Positions 1-5,653 of a stretch of DNA of 5,675 nucleotides are shown here, one piece after another. Both the position numbers and the translations under genes were made by a program. The stretch comes from Candidatus Aminicenantota bacterium. GTDB taxonomy: Bacteria > Acidobacteriota > Aminicenantia > Aminicenantales > UBA8522. The stretch lies in contig DQHV01000236.1 in NCBI GenBank assembly GCA_003524335.1, positions 1 through 5,675 on the forward strand. The letters run 5' to 3'. Under the pieces are notes generated by a model. The model saw nothing but the letters and a program-made list of their open reading frames with translations. It searched no databases and was not told where the DNA came from. Each line of letters begins with the position of its first letter. The stretch's first letter is position 1.

Positions 1-81
1 CGACCTCCTGGCCTTCGACCTCCGTCATATTCGAGCTTGGTCCACCTGTCGATCCAACGGAGGTCGAAGGCCAGGAGGTCG
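1..81. repeat. 25-bp perfect inverted repeat at the left window edge
   Basis: Bases 1-25 are the exact reverse complement of 57-81, separated by a 31-nt spacer (26-56). The right arm codes for normal family-like sequence of the URO-D-like protein (DLLAFDLR). The left arm, read in the same gene, gives a glycine/arginine-rich tail unlike the family. The repeat ends exactly at base 1, so it may be longer than can be seen. A fold-back chimera at a contig end is the simplest explanation; a real hairpin is possible but would have to lie inside a coding region. Confidence 0.9.
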
Positions 82-584
82 TCGAGGAGCCGACAGAATG
101 CCGCTGACTCCGCGGCCACATCCATCATGAAGCTCTCCATACCGCGGAGCTGCTGGAGCTGCTCAAAATAGGTAAACCAGCCTCCTCGTGCGTACCAGCG
201 CTCGTCGAATCCGGACATGTGGCCGCTGTATTGTCGTCCCTGAGGCGGGCCGGCCAGGAAATCCTCCGGCCATCGGTATTCCGCGTAGCGGCCCAGGTCC
301 TTGATCGGCCAGTCTACGGGAATGCCGCAGATGCCCGTCCACTCCACCCGCCAGAGCGTGCCGAAGTCATCCCGGTTCAGCCCGTGTTTGTACTGCGGCG
401 GGTACCGTTCGACGGGCAGGTCGCTCATGTAATCCCAGCCGAAATCTTCCCGGAATTCGGACAGGATCTCGGCCAGAGCTTGACCATATTTAAGCTGAGC
501 GGCCGGCAGCACGGCATGGGAGACCGGCACCCGGTCGGGATTCCGAAAACGGACCGTGCGCTGGACGCGCTCCCGGGAGTTCAT
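1..584 (-). CDS. Uroporphyrinogen decarboxylase (URO-D/HemE-like) family protein, N-terminal part, cut by window edge
   Basis: An open frame of 194 codons runs off the left edge without a stop. The N-terminus (MNSRERVQRTVRFRNPDRVPV) is the typical opening of URO-D-superfamily proteins. It is followed by an acidic/aromatic stretch with DDFGTLWR (residues 72-79) and a helix ending RWIDRW..LEYDG (176-188), as in the HemE-like paralogues common in environmental bacteria. Such paralogues are often corrinoid-linked methyltransferases or of unknown function rather than true haem enzymes; no substrate can be named here. The family usually has about 330-380 residues, so roughly half is visible. The ATG lies 16 nt after the lipoprotein stop, with AAAGGG upstream, so it is probably cotranscribed. 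Residues after about 186 are read from a 25-bp inverted repeat and look unlike the family, so the last eight codons may be artefactual. Family call fairly sure, function unknown. Confidence 0.75.
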   Translation of the reverse strand, partial: MNSRERVQRTVRFRNPDRVPVSHAVLPAAQLKYGQALAEILSEFREDFGWDYMSDLPVERYPPQYKHGLNRDDFGTLWRVEWTGICGIPVDWPIKDLGRYAEYRWPEDFLAGPPQGRQYSGHMSGFDERWYARGGWFTYFEQLQQLRGMESFMMDVAAESAAFCRLLDDLLAFDLRWIDRWTKLEYDGGRRPGG

Positions 585-600
585 CTCGGCGCCCTTTGCG

Positions 601-1449
601 TCATCTCTTCCTGAGCTTCGTGAGCTGCTCTGTGGCCGTGTCCACCGCCTTCCGGATCTCGGCATTGTCGGGATCGAAAAGCAGCAGGCCCTGCCAGATA
701 GCGATGGCTTCTTTAAGGTTCCCCTTCCTGTATTGGTCCAGACCTTCCCGGGTGAGCTGGGTGCGGCAGTGCTTCATGCCCTCGTCTGCGTCATTCCGGG
801 AGAAGGAGAGGGAGAATCCGGCCTGCTGGGCCATCGAGTACTCTCGCCAGAGGACGGCGTAGCCTTTGCCGGCGGAGACGTAGTCTTTCCTGGCGAGCGC
901 CTTATCGGCCAATCCCCTGATCTCCTCCATGATCCGCCGCAGGCCGGCGGATTGCGCCGGATTCTGGAGGGCATCCTGTGGCAGAATCTTAAAGCCGTCC
1001 AGCGCTCTCAGGTAGTCGCCCTCGGCAAGAGACTGACGCGCCCGCCGCTCGCTCAGATGCTCTTGACATACCGGGATGCGCCGGCTCAGGAACTCCGGCC
1101 CGAACGACAGCGACTCCTCGAACCTCGCGAAGCGGAAGAAATTCGCGAGCAGCAGGGAGTAGGCTTTTTCGGCGGCGGCGAAGTCGTTCTCCTCGAACCA
1201 TCCATCGGCCCGGGCCTTTATCTTTTCGGCAGCCGCTTTGTATTCTCTCAACACATCCCGGTCGCCAGGATAGCTCTCGGCAAGCGCGGCGAAGGAATCC
1301 AGAGCCCCCTGAAAATCGTCCCCGGCGAGGCGCCTCTGAGCCTGGGTCGTGTCCGGGCGGAGGCCGGGTTTTCTAGGGGGAGCGCAGGAAAAAAGGAGGA
1401 GCCCGCCCATGGAGGCGACCAGGAGCACTTTGAAGAGGCCGGCTCTCAT
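601..1449 (-). CDS. TPR-like repeat lipoprotein
   Basis: This is a 282-residue protein with a lipoprotein signal peptide: Arg2/Lys7, a hydrophobic stretch at residues 8-20, and lipobox LFSC with the lipidated Cys at 22. The +2 residue is Ala, not Asp, which by the E. coli rule points to the outer membrane. The mature part is helical and TPR-like. The clearest unit is at about 235-270, with the YRKGNLKEAIAIW pattern followed by DPDN. The chain shows a 100-residue internal periodicity: residues 37-136 align with 137-236 (L41/L141, D45/D145, A49/A149, A81/A181, SLSF at 113/213, C128/C228), and a third partial copy follows from about 237. The ATG lies 3 nt after the TAG of the HD-GYP gene, so coupled translation is likely. 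Such proteins act as scaffolds or assembly factors; the partner is unknown. A role with the upstream HD-GYP sensor is an inference from spacing only. Confidence 0.85.
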   Translation of the reverse strand: MRAGLFKVLLVASMGGLLLFSCAPPRKPGLRPDTTQAQRRLAGDDFQGALDSFAALAESYPGDRDVLREYKAAAEKIKARADGWFEENDFAAAEKAYSLLLANFFRFARFEESLSFGPEFLSRRIPVCQEHLSERRARQSLAEGDYLRALDGFKILPQDALQNPAQSAGLRRIMEEIRGLADKALARKDYVSAGKGYAVLWREYSMAQQAGFSLSFSRNDADEGMKHCRTQLTREGLDQYRKGNLKEAIAIWQGLLLFDPDNAEIRKAVDTATEQLTKLRKR

Positions 1450-1452
1450 CCC

Positions 1453-2820
1453 CTATTCCCCGGGCCTTCGGACGAAATCGGCCGTCTTCCTTTTCAAAAG
1501 GCCAACGAACCGGGCTGCCAGCTCCGGGTCGAACTGTTTTCCGGCCAGTCCGGCTATCTCGGCCTGAGTTTCCTCATCGCTGAGAGCCTCGCGATACGGC
1601 CTGTCCGACGTCATGGCGTCGTACATATCGGCGAGGGAGATGATGGCCGCGTCGAGCGGGATCTTCTGGCCGTTCAACCCGTCCGGATAGCCGGTGCCGT
1701 CATACCATTCGTGGTGGTGCCGTACGGCCGGGATGTACTTCAACAGCGAACGGGCCTTGGACAGGATCTCGGCGCCGTATTCGGTGTGTCTCATCATCTC
1801 CCGCTGCTCGGGCGTGTCGAGCTTGTCCTTCTTGAGGAGGATGGAATCGGGGATCTTGATCTTTCCGACGTCATGGAAGAGGCAGGCGATCTCGAGTTCC
1901 TCGAGCCGGGCGGGGTCGAGGCCGAGGTCCCGGCCGAGGTCCAACGAGAGCAGGGCGACCCGGGTCGAATGGCCGAGTGTGTAAGTGTCCCGGGCGTCGA
2001 TGGCCGCGGCCAGCACCCGGACTGTCGAGACATAGGCCTCTTCCAGGTCCTGGGCGTAGCGACTCAGCGAGTCTCTTTGGGTGGTGATCAGCGCCGTCAT
2101 GTCATTGAAGCTTTCGGTCAGCCGGCCGAGTTCATCCTGGGAATAGACGTGCAGAGGCCGTCTCCGCTTGCCATCCTTGAGCTCGGCCACACCGGCCGAA
2201 AGCTCCCGGACGGGCTTGGTCAGAAACGAGCTCAACAGGACACTGCTCGCGACGCCAACGAGAAGGAGAAGGCCGAAGACCAAGAGAATCTTATCCCTGG
2301 CCTCCTTCTGAGCCTCGACCAGGATGGACTTGTTGACGGCCAGGACGACCGAGCCGAGGGGCTTCTCCAGGAAAGCGATCGGGCTCCGGACCTCGATCAG
2401 CCCGCGGACCGGGCCCGGGATCTCGCTGACGGTCGTCCCGTCCTCGGCCTTTTGCAGGAATTCGCCGGCGGCCGGCCGGAACGGTTCGCCCGTTCTTTTC
2501 GTATCGCTGTGCACCAGGATCTCGCCCCCAGGATTAACGATGGCCATGTACACGATATCCGGGCTGGAACCCTTGATCCTGTAAACGATGTTGTCAAGCC
2601 CGAGCAGGTCTTGGGAGATGAGGGGGTAGCCCGCCATGGAAGCGGTCCCCCGGCAGAGGGTTTCAGCCCGCTTGATGACTTCGTTAAGGATGCGCCGGTT
2701 CATGATCCGCAGGGCGATGAGGGAGAAGGCGAGGGTGGTTGAGACCAGGAGCAGGAGGACAAACAGGGAGGCCTTGACCCGGATCTTCTTAAACGGCGCG
2801 AGGATGTTTTTTTCTGTCAT
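1453..2820 (-). CDS. Membrane-bound HAMP/HD-GYP cyclic-di-GMP phosphodiesterase with periplasmic sensor domain
   Basis: A 455-residue receptor-type enzyme. TM1 is at about 17-39. A periplasmic region at 40-176 has a PAS/Cache-like look (IVYMAIVNPGGEILVHSD at 89-106, then a strand-rich end GSVVLAVNK). TM2 is at about 178-200, HAMP at about 198-250, a short linker helix follows, and HD-GYP spans about 262-445. Metal and catalytic residues look intact: H284, H316-D317 in FHDVGK, H345, HHE at 369-371, GTGYP at 375-379 and D398. The family hydrolyses c-di-GMP in the cytoplasm to pGpG or GMP, so the protein probably lowers c-di-GMP in response to a periplasmic signal. An in-frame TTG at 2874 would add 18 residues, but it overlaps the predicted -10 box and the extra residues are not family-like, so ATG 2820 is chosen although its ribosome binding site is weak. 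The lipoprotein gene follows after 3 nt. Confidence 0.9.
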   Translation of the reverse strand: MTEKNILAPFKKIRVKASLFVLLLLVSTTLAFSLIALRIMNRRILNEVIKRAETLCRGTASMAGYPLISQDLLGLDNIVYRIKGSSPDIVYMAIVNPGGEILVHSDTKRTGEPFRPAAGEFLQKAEDGTTVSEIPGPVRGLIEVRSPIAFLEKPLGSVVLAVNKSILVEAQKEARDKILLVFGLLLLVGVASSVLLSSFLTKPVRELSAGVAELKDGKRRRPLHVYSQDELGRLTESFNDMTALITTQRDSLSRYAQDLEEAYVSTVRVLAAAIDARDTYTLGHSTRVALLSLDLGRDLGLDPARLEELEIACLFHDVGKIKIPDSILLKKDKLDTPEQREMMRHTEYGAEILSKARSLLKYIPAVRHHHEWYDGTGYPDGLNGQKIPLDAAIISLADMYDAMTSDRPYREALSDEETQAEIAGLAGKQFDPELAARFVGLLKRKTADFVRRPGE

Positions 2821-2873
2821 CCCGGCTCGGCGCGGACATGGAATTGAGTCGTTGATCCAAGTTAGAGGCCTCA

Positions 2874-2902
2874 ATCGTACCAGAGAAAGAGGGAGACTTC
2901 AA
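2874..2902 (-). promoter_or_regulatory. Predicted extended -10 sigma70-type promoter for the HD-GYP gene
   Basis: On the minus strand, TTGAAG (2902-2897) and TACGAT (2879-2874) are 17 nt apart, and TGG directly before the -10 box makes an extended -10. Transcription would start near 2867, giving a leader of about 47 nt. This sits in the 144-nt gap after the lipid kinase gene, so the HD-GYP/lipoprotein/URO-D-like genes could be transcribed apart from htrA. I see no clear intrinsic terminator between the kinase stop and this promoter. ATTGAG and CTCAAT form a short inverted repeat in the leader (about 2843-2876), too weak to call an operator. Confidence 0.45.
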
Positions 2903-2964
2903 GGCTGTCAGGGCTTTTGCACCCCCTGGGCTTTGTCCGAGGCTCCGCCGGAATCGACGTATCT

Positions 2965-3903
2965 TTAGCAGATCAAGCGGAGGGCCTGGGGGACGGCACG
3001 GACCAGGATGGCTTTGAAAAACAGGGGAGTCCTGCTTCCCCCGATGATCTCGCCGTCCACCTGGACTTCGAACGCCTGTTCCGATGAGATTTCGAAGGCC
3101 GGAGCGCGCAGGAATTCGACCTCAGGAGCGCCGACGTGCCTTCCCTTGCGGGCCAAAAGGGCCAGGCGGGCCAGGCGGAGGAACGAGCATTCTCCAATCA
3201 GGCAGCCGTCCAGCCGGCCATCGTCCGGCTGAGCCGAGGGGATGAGCGTCCTCCCGGTGGCCCAGAAGCGGATGTTACTGAAATTCGCCACGGCGTAAAA
3301 GCCTTCCTGTCTTTGCCCTTCCGACAGGACGGTCAGATGAAGGGGGACCTCCTTTCGTCGATAGGCGCGAATAATCCCCAGTGTTCCCGCCACGCTCTGG
3401 AAGGCGGCCAGGCGAGGCCATTTACGGGAGATTTCCTCAACATACCTGTTGACACGGGCGCCCAGGCCGATATTCGCCTGCCCGATGAAGTACCTGAGGA
3501 CCTCTCCATCCTGTTCGACGGCTCCCAGGTCGATCGGCCTCGTTCTCCCTCTCTTCAGGGCCCGACAGGCCTTCTCCAGGCCGTGGAGGTCGAATTCCCT
3601 GGCTACGTCATTGGAGGAGCCCAGGGCGATCAGGCCGAAGTCCACTTCCGCGCCCGACCGGGTGATCTCGTCGATCATGATATGAAAAGTCGAGTCCCCT
3701 CCCGCTCCCGCCACAGCCCGGTACCGGCTGGCGCACTCTCGGGTCAGTGCCCTCAAGTTTTTTTCGCTGGCGGTGACCATGAGGTCGAACGGGACCTCCC
3801 ATTCTCGAAGAAGCCGCTCTAGCCGGTCCTTTTTTTCCAGGGCCTTCCCCCTCCCGGCCGACGGGTTGAAGAGGATGGCGATCCTGTCTTTGGGAGCGGT
3901 CAA
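2965..3903 (-). CDS. Diacylglycerol kinase-family (DagK/YegS/BmrU) lipid kinase with variant GGDST motif
   Basis: A 312-residue protein of the usual length for soluble bacterial lipid kinases. The fold's landmarks appear in order: ILFNPSAGRGKA (10-21), the nucleotide-binding GAGGDST (66-72), LGSSNDVAREF (94-104, matching the usual GTGNDFAR), PDDGRLDG (226-233) and the C-terminal QVDGE (281-285). The family transfers phosphate from ATP to lipids such as diacylglycerol at the inner face of the membrane. The normal GGDGT is GGDST here and GTGND is GSSND, so activity or nucleotide preference may differ. TTG at 3903 is the only good start: the in-frame stop at 3931-3933 lies just upstream and the next Met is residue 42. 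The start is 10 nt after the htrA stop, with AAGG before it, so it is probably cotranscribed and coupled. Family call firm; substrate unknown. Confidence 0.87.
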   Translation of the reverse strand: MTAPKDRIAILFNPSAGRGKALEKKDRLERLLREWEVPFDLMVTASEKNLRALTRECASRYRAVAGAGGDSTFHIMIDEITRSGAEVDFGLIALGSSNDVAREFDLHGLEKACRALKRGRTRPIDLGAVEQDGEVLRYFIGQANIGLGARVNRYVEEISRKWPRLAAFQSVAGTLGIIRAYRRKEVPLHLTVLSEGQRQEGFYAVANFSNIRFWATGRTLIPSAQPDDGRLDGCLIGECSFLRLARLALLARKGRHVGAPEVEFLRAPAFEISSEQAFEVQVDGEIIGGSRTPLFFKAILVRAVPQALRLIC

Positions 3904-3913
3904 GGGCTGAGCC

Positions 3914-5056
3914 TTAGACTTCCTGAAGCCTCACGGTAATGGTCTGTTTCCGGCCCCCCCTGATGACTTCCACCCGGACCTCATCGCCGACGTTATAGCG
4001 TTCCAGGGCCTTGTAGAGATCGTCCGAGGTCTTGATGTCTTGGCCTTCGATGGCCACGATGATGTCGCCCAGGACGACATTGCCCTCGCTGTCGTAGCGG
4101 GTCGGCATAATCCCCGCACGGGCCGCCGCCCCCCGGCGATCGACATCGAGGATGAGAACGCCTTCCTTGATGCCGACCTGCTTAGCGACTGAATCCTCCA
4201 CCACCTGGACTCCGAGCCCCGGCTGGATGACTTTGCCGAACGCGATGAGCTGGGGGACAATCCTATTTATGGTGTCGATGGGAACGGCGAACCCGACGCC
4301 GGCATAGGCGCCGGACGGGCTGTAGATGGCTGTGTTGACTCCGATCGACCGGCCTACACTGTCCAGCAGGGGTCCCCCGGAATTGCCGGGGTTGATGGCT
4401 GCATCCGTCTGGATGACACCCTGGATCGGCCGGCGGGTCAAGGATTCGATCTCCCGGCCTAAGGCGCTGATGATTCCGGTGGTCAGGGTTTGGTCGAGGC
4501 CGAAGGGATTGCCGATGGCGTAAACGGACTGTCCGACTTTGAGGTCGGAGGAGGTCCCGATGCTGATCGGCGGCAGCTTTTCCCTCGGCGCCTTGATCCT
4601 GATGACGGCGAGGTCCTTGTCCGGCGCGACGCCGACCACCTCGGCTTTGAAAACGGACCGGTCGGATAGAGTCACCTGGACGTTTTGCGCCTCGTAGATG
4701 ACATGAAAGTTGGTTACGATATGTCCGGCCTCGTCCCAGATAAAGCCGGAGCCCGTGCCCTGGGGGATCTCGAAGACCTTAAGGGTGAAAAAATCCGTTC
4801 TGGAAACCAGGGTGGTAATATAGACGACTGAGGCTCTGGCCACTTCGAAAATGGAAATGGCTCTTTGTTCCTCCGGGAGCAGCGGTCCCCGGCTGGCGAC
4901 TGCTCGGGAGGGAAGCGGTTTTTCTCGTGTTTGAGAGGACAGAAGGGGAGGGGAGGCCAGTATTAAAAGCACGGTCAGGAACAGGGAGGCGATATCCATC
5001 CATTTTAGCTTGAACCGGTTAAACAGCCCCTGAGCCGGGGTCGGTTTGGTGTTCAT
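3914..5056 (-). CDS. htrA: HtrA/Deg-family trypsin-like serine protease with one PDZ domain, membrane-anchored
   Basis: A 380-residue periplasmic quality-control protease. Residues 22-39 form one hydrophobic segment after a basic N-terminus (a signal anchor, or a signal peptide without an obvious cleavage site). The protease domain at about 66-272 has the full triad: H118 in TNFHV, D148 in DKDLAV and S226 in GNSGGP. A single PDZ follows at about 278-380. The PDZ insert MPTRYDSEGNVVLGDII and the FEVPQGTGSGF-like start of the protease domain (here FEIPQGTGSGF) resemble the cyanobacterial/chloroplast HhoA-Deg1 branch. One PDZ plus an anchor is DegS-like in layout, but orthology to DegS cannot be claimed. 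ATG 5056 is preferred over ATG 5062 because AAGGAG (5071-5066) is 9 nt from the former and only 3 nt from the latter. The lipid kinase follows after 10 nt. Confidence 0.93.
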   Translation of the reverse strand: MNTKPTPAQGLFNRFKLKWMDIASLFLTVLLILASPPLLSSQTREKPLPSRAVASRGPLLPEEQRAISIFEVARASVVYITTLVSRTDFFTLKVFEIPQGTGSGFIWDEAGHIVTNFHVIYEAQNVQVTLSDRSVFKAEVVGVAPDKDLAVIRIKAPREKLPPISIGTSSDLKVGQSVYAIGNPFGLDQTLTTGIISALGREIESLTRRPIQGVIQTDAAINPGNSGGPLLDSVGRSIGVNTAIYSPSGAYAGVGFAVPIDTINRIVPQLIAFGKVIQPGLGVQVVEDSVAKQVGIKEGVLILDVDRRGAAARAGIMPTRYDSEGNVVLGDIIVAIEGQDIKTSDDLYKALERYNVGDEVRVEVIRGGRKQTITVRLQEV

Positions 5057-5065
5057 GGTCATTCT

Positions 5066-5071
5066 CTCCTT
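5066..5071 (-). promoter_or_regulatory. Ribosome binding site of htrA
   Basis: AAGGAG on the minus strand lies 9 nt before ATG 5056 and 3 nt before ATG 5062. The spacing favours the second ATG, giving MNTKPTPAQG as the N-terminus. Confidence 0.7.
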
Positions 5072-5115
5072 CTTGGAACGGCTTATCAGGGCAGCCTCTC
5101 CCTGCCTTGATACAG

Positions 5116-5144
5116 AGTATAGGTTTCGCCAGGAAATGAGTCAA
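5116..5144 (-). promoter_or_regulatory. Predicted sigma70-type promoter of the htrA-lipid kinase transcript
   Basis: TTGACT (5144-5139) and TATACT (5121-5116) on the minus strand are each 5/6 to consensus with the ideal 17-nt spacing. Transcription would begin near 5109, leaving a leader of about 50 nt that can form a small hairpin (CAGGG 5087-5091 with CCCTG 5100-5104). The strong housekeeping-type match suggests basal expression; I see no sigmaE-type (GAACTT/TCTGA) sequence, in contrast to degP of enterobacteria. Confidence 0.65.
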
Positions 5145-5171
5145 GAAAGAGAGAACGCCTTGCGCTTATCG

Positions 5172-5200
5172 TCCGGCGGCCTTGTCGCCGCCCCGCCGGA
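5172..5200. promoter_or_regulatory. GC-rich inverted repeat overlapping the -35 box of the AhpD-like gene, possible operator
   Basis: TCCGGCGG (5172-5179) and CCGCCGGA (5193-5200) form a perfect 8-bp inverted repeat with a 13-nt centre. Nested in it is a second pairing, GGCGGC (5175-5180) with GCCGCC (5187-5192). The predicted -35 box (5183-5188) lies inside, so a protein bound here would block the plus-strand promoter. GC-rich chance pairing is an alternative. Confidence 0.3.
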
Positions 5201-5211
5201 AGAAGTACAAT
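5183..5211 (+). promoter_or_regulatory. Predicted sigma70-type promoter of the AhpD-like gene
   Basis: TTGTCG (5183-5188, 4/6) and TACAAT (5206-5211, 5/6) are 17 nt apart. Transcription would start near 5218, about 37 nt before the ATG and ahead of the ribosome binding site. It points away from the htrA promoter, with the two -35 boxes about 40 nt apart. Confidence 0.45.
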
Positions 5212-5241
5212 GGCGGTTTGAGAGCCGGTTCGATATGCTTG

Positions 5242-5248
5242 AGGAGGT
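5242..5248 (+). promoter_or_regulatory. Strong ribosome binding site of the AhpD-like gene
   Basis: AGGAGGT is a nearly full match to the anti-Shine-Dalgarno sequence and ends 6 nt before ATG 5255, which fixes that start. Confidence 0.85.
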
Positions 5249-5254
5249 GAGCCC

Positions 5255-5599
5255 ATGCCTTCGCGTTTAGAACAATTCCGCCTTTACCGTGAAAAGATGA
5301 ACGAAAAGATCCTGGCCGGCGAGCATCTGGGGATCAAACGTTTCTTTAACCTGGACACGGCAGCCTACCGGGACGGCGCCCTGCCCGGAAAGACGAAAGA
5401 GCTCCTGGGACTCGTCGCCTCAGCTGTGCTCCGCTGCAACGACTGCATTGATTACCATATGATCCAGTGTGCGGCCGCGGGGTATAAAGATGAGGAGCTC
5501 CATGACGCCCTCAACATCGCCCTGATCGTCGGCGGGAGCATCGTCATCCCACACCTGCGCCACGCCTACGAGACGATCGAGCTGTTGAGAAAAGAATAG
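5255..5599 (+). CDS. AhpD-like / carboxymuconolactone decarboxylase (CMD) family protein
   Basis: A small 114-residue helical protein, complete, in the usual size range of single-domain CMD/AhpD-like proteins. It carries the AhpD core E-x11-C-x2-C-x3-H: E49, C61, C64 and H68 (RCNDCIDYH), followed by the helix QCAAAGYKDEELHDALNIALIVGGS. In characterised AhpD members the CxxC pair is redox-active and the Glu/His relay protons during peroxide or disulfide reduction, so a thiol-based antioxidant role in the cytoplasm is plausible. True carboxymuconolactone decarboxylases lack the CxxC pair. No AhpC or peroxiredoxin gene is visible next to it, so the partner is unknown. An additional Cys lies at 72. 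The gene is divergent from htrA and has its own promoter and a strong ribosome binding site. A hairpin follows about 25 nt after the stop. Confidence 0.88.
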   Translation: MPSRLEQFRLYREKMNEKILAGEHLGIKRFFNLDTAAYRDGALPGKTKELLGLVASAVLRCNDCIDYHMIQCAAAGYKDEELHDALNIALIVGGSIVIPHLRHAYETIELLRKE

Positions 5600-5624
5600 C
5601 TCGGGGGAGTCCCTGCCGAAAGAC

Positions 5625-5653
5625 GCGGATTTTTCCCAGCGTGAAAAATCCGC
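5625..5653. terminator. Perfect 11-bp hairpin after the AhpD-like gene; candidate terminator or dispersed palindromic element
   Basis: Bases 5625-5635 (GCGGATTTTTC) pair perfectly with 5643-5653 around a 7-nt loop. The hairpin starts 26 nt after the stop codon. No T-run follows the stem on either strand; the T and A runs are inside the arms, so it is not a standard intrinsic terminator. Being symmetrical, it could act for both strands or be a REP-like intergenic repeat. A weaker imperfect stem lies just before it (5601-5619). Confidence 0.45.

Noticed and set aside
219..614. A 131-codon plus-strand open frame near the left end
   Set aside because: The minus strand there encodes a URO-D-family N-terminus with family-like sequence; the plus frame has none.
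556..2742. A 728-codon open frame on the plus strand running opposite the HD-GYP gene and the lipoprotein gene
   Set aside because: It crosses the boundary between two clearly real minus-strand genes, has no recognisable domains, and is explained by GC-rich codon use leaving the antisense frame open.
2789..2839. A 16-codon overlapping upstream reading frame at the start of the HD-GYP gene
   Set aside because: It has no ribosome binding site and no recognisable leader peptide; it is likely to be chance.
2821..2874. An 18-residue N-terminal extension of the HD-GYP protein from TTG 2874
   Set aside because: The TTG overlaps the predicted -10 box, and the added residues (including a Cys/Pro/Arg-rich stretch) precede a normal short cytoplasmic tail and TM1.
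3136..3822. A 228-codon plus-strand open frame opposite the lipid kinase
   Set aside because: It is antisense to a gene with firm family motifs, shows no domain pattern and has no ribosome binding site worth noting.
3827..3842. A AAA AAG slippery heptamer in frame at codons 22-25 of the lipid kinase gene (and A AAA AAC at codons 3-5 of the HD-GYP gene)
   Set aside because: These match the -1 frameshift pattern, but ordinary Glu-Lys-Lys and Glu-Lys-Asn codons explain them. The zero frame carries the whole conserved protein in both cases, and the HD-GYP -1 frame stops after a few codons.
5046..5270. A 74-codon plus-strand open frame covering the htrA start and the divergent promoter region
   Set aside because: It overlaps the htrA N-terminus, both promoters and the AhpD-like start, and has no domain signal.
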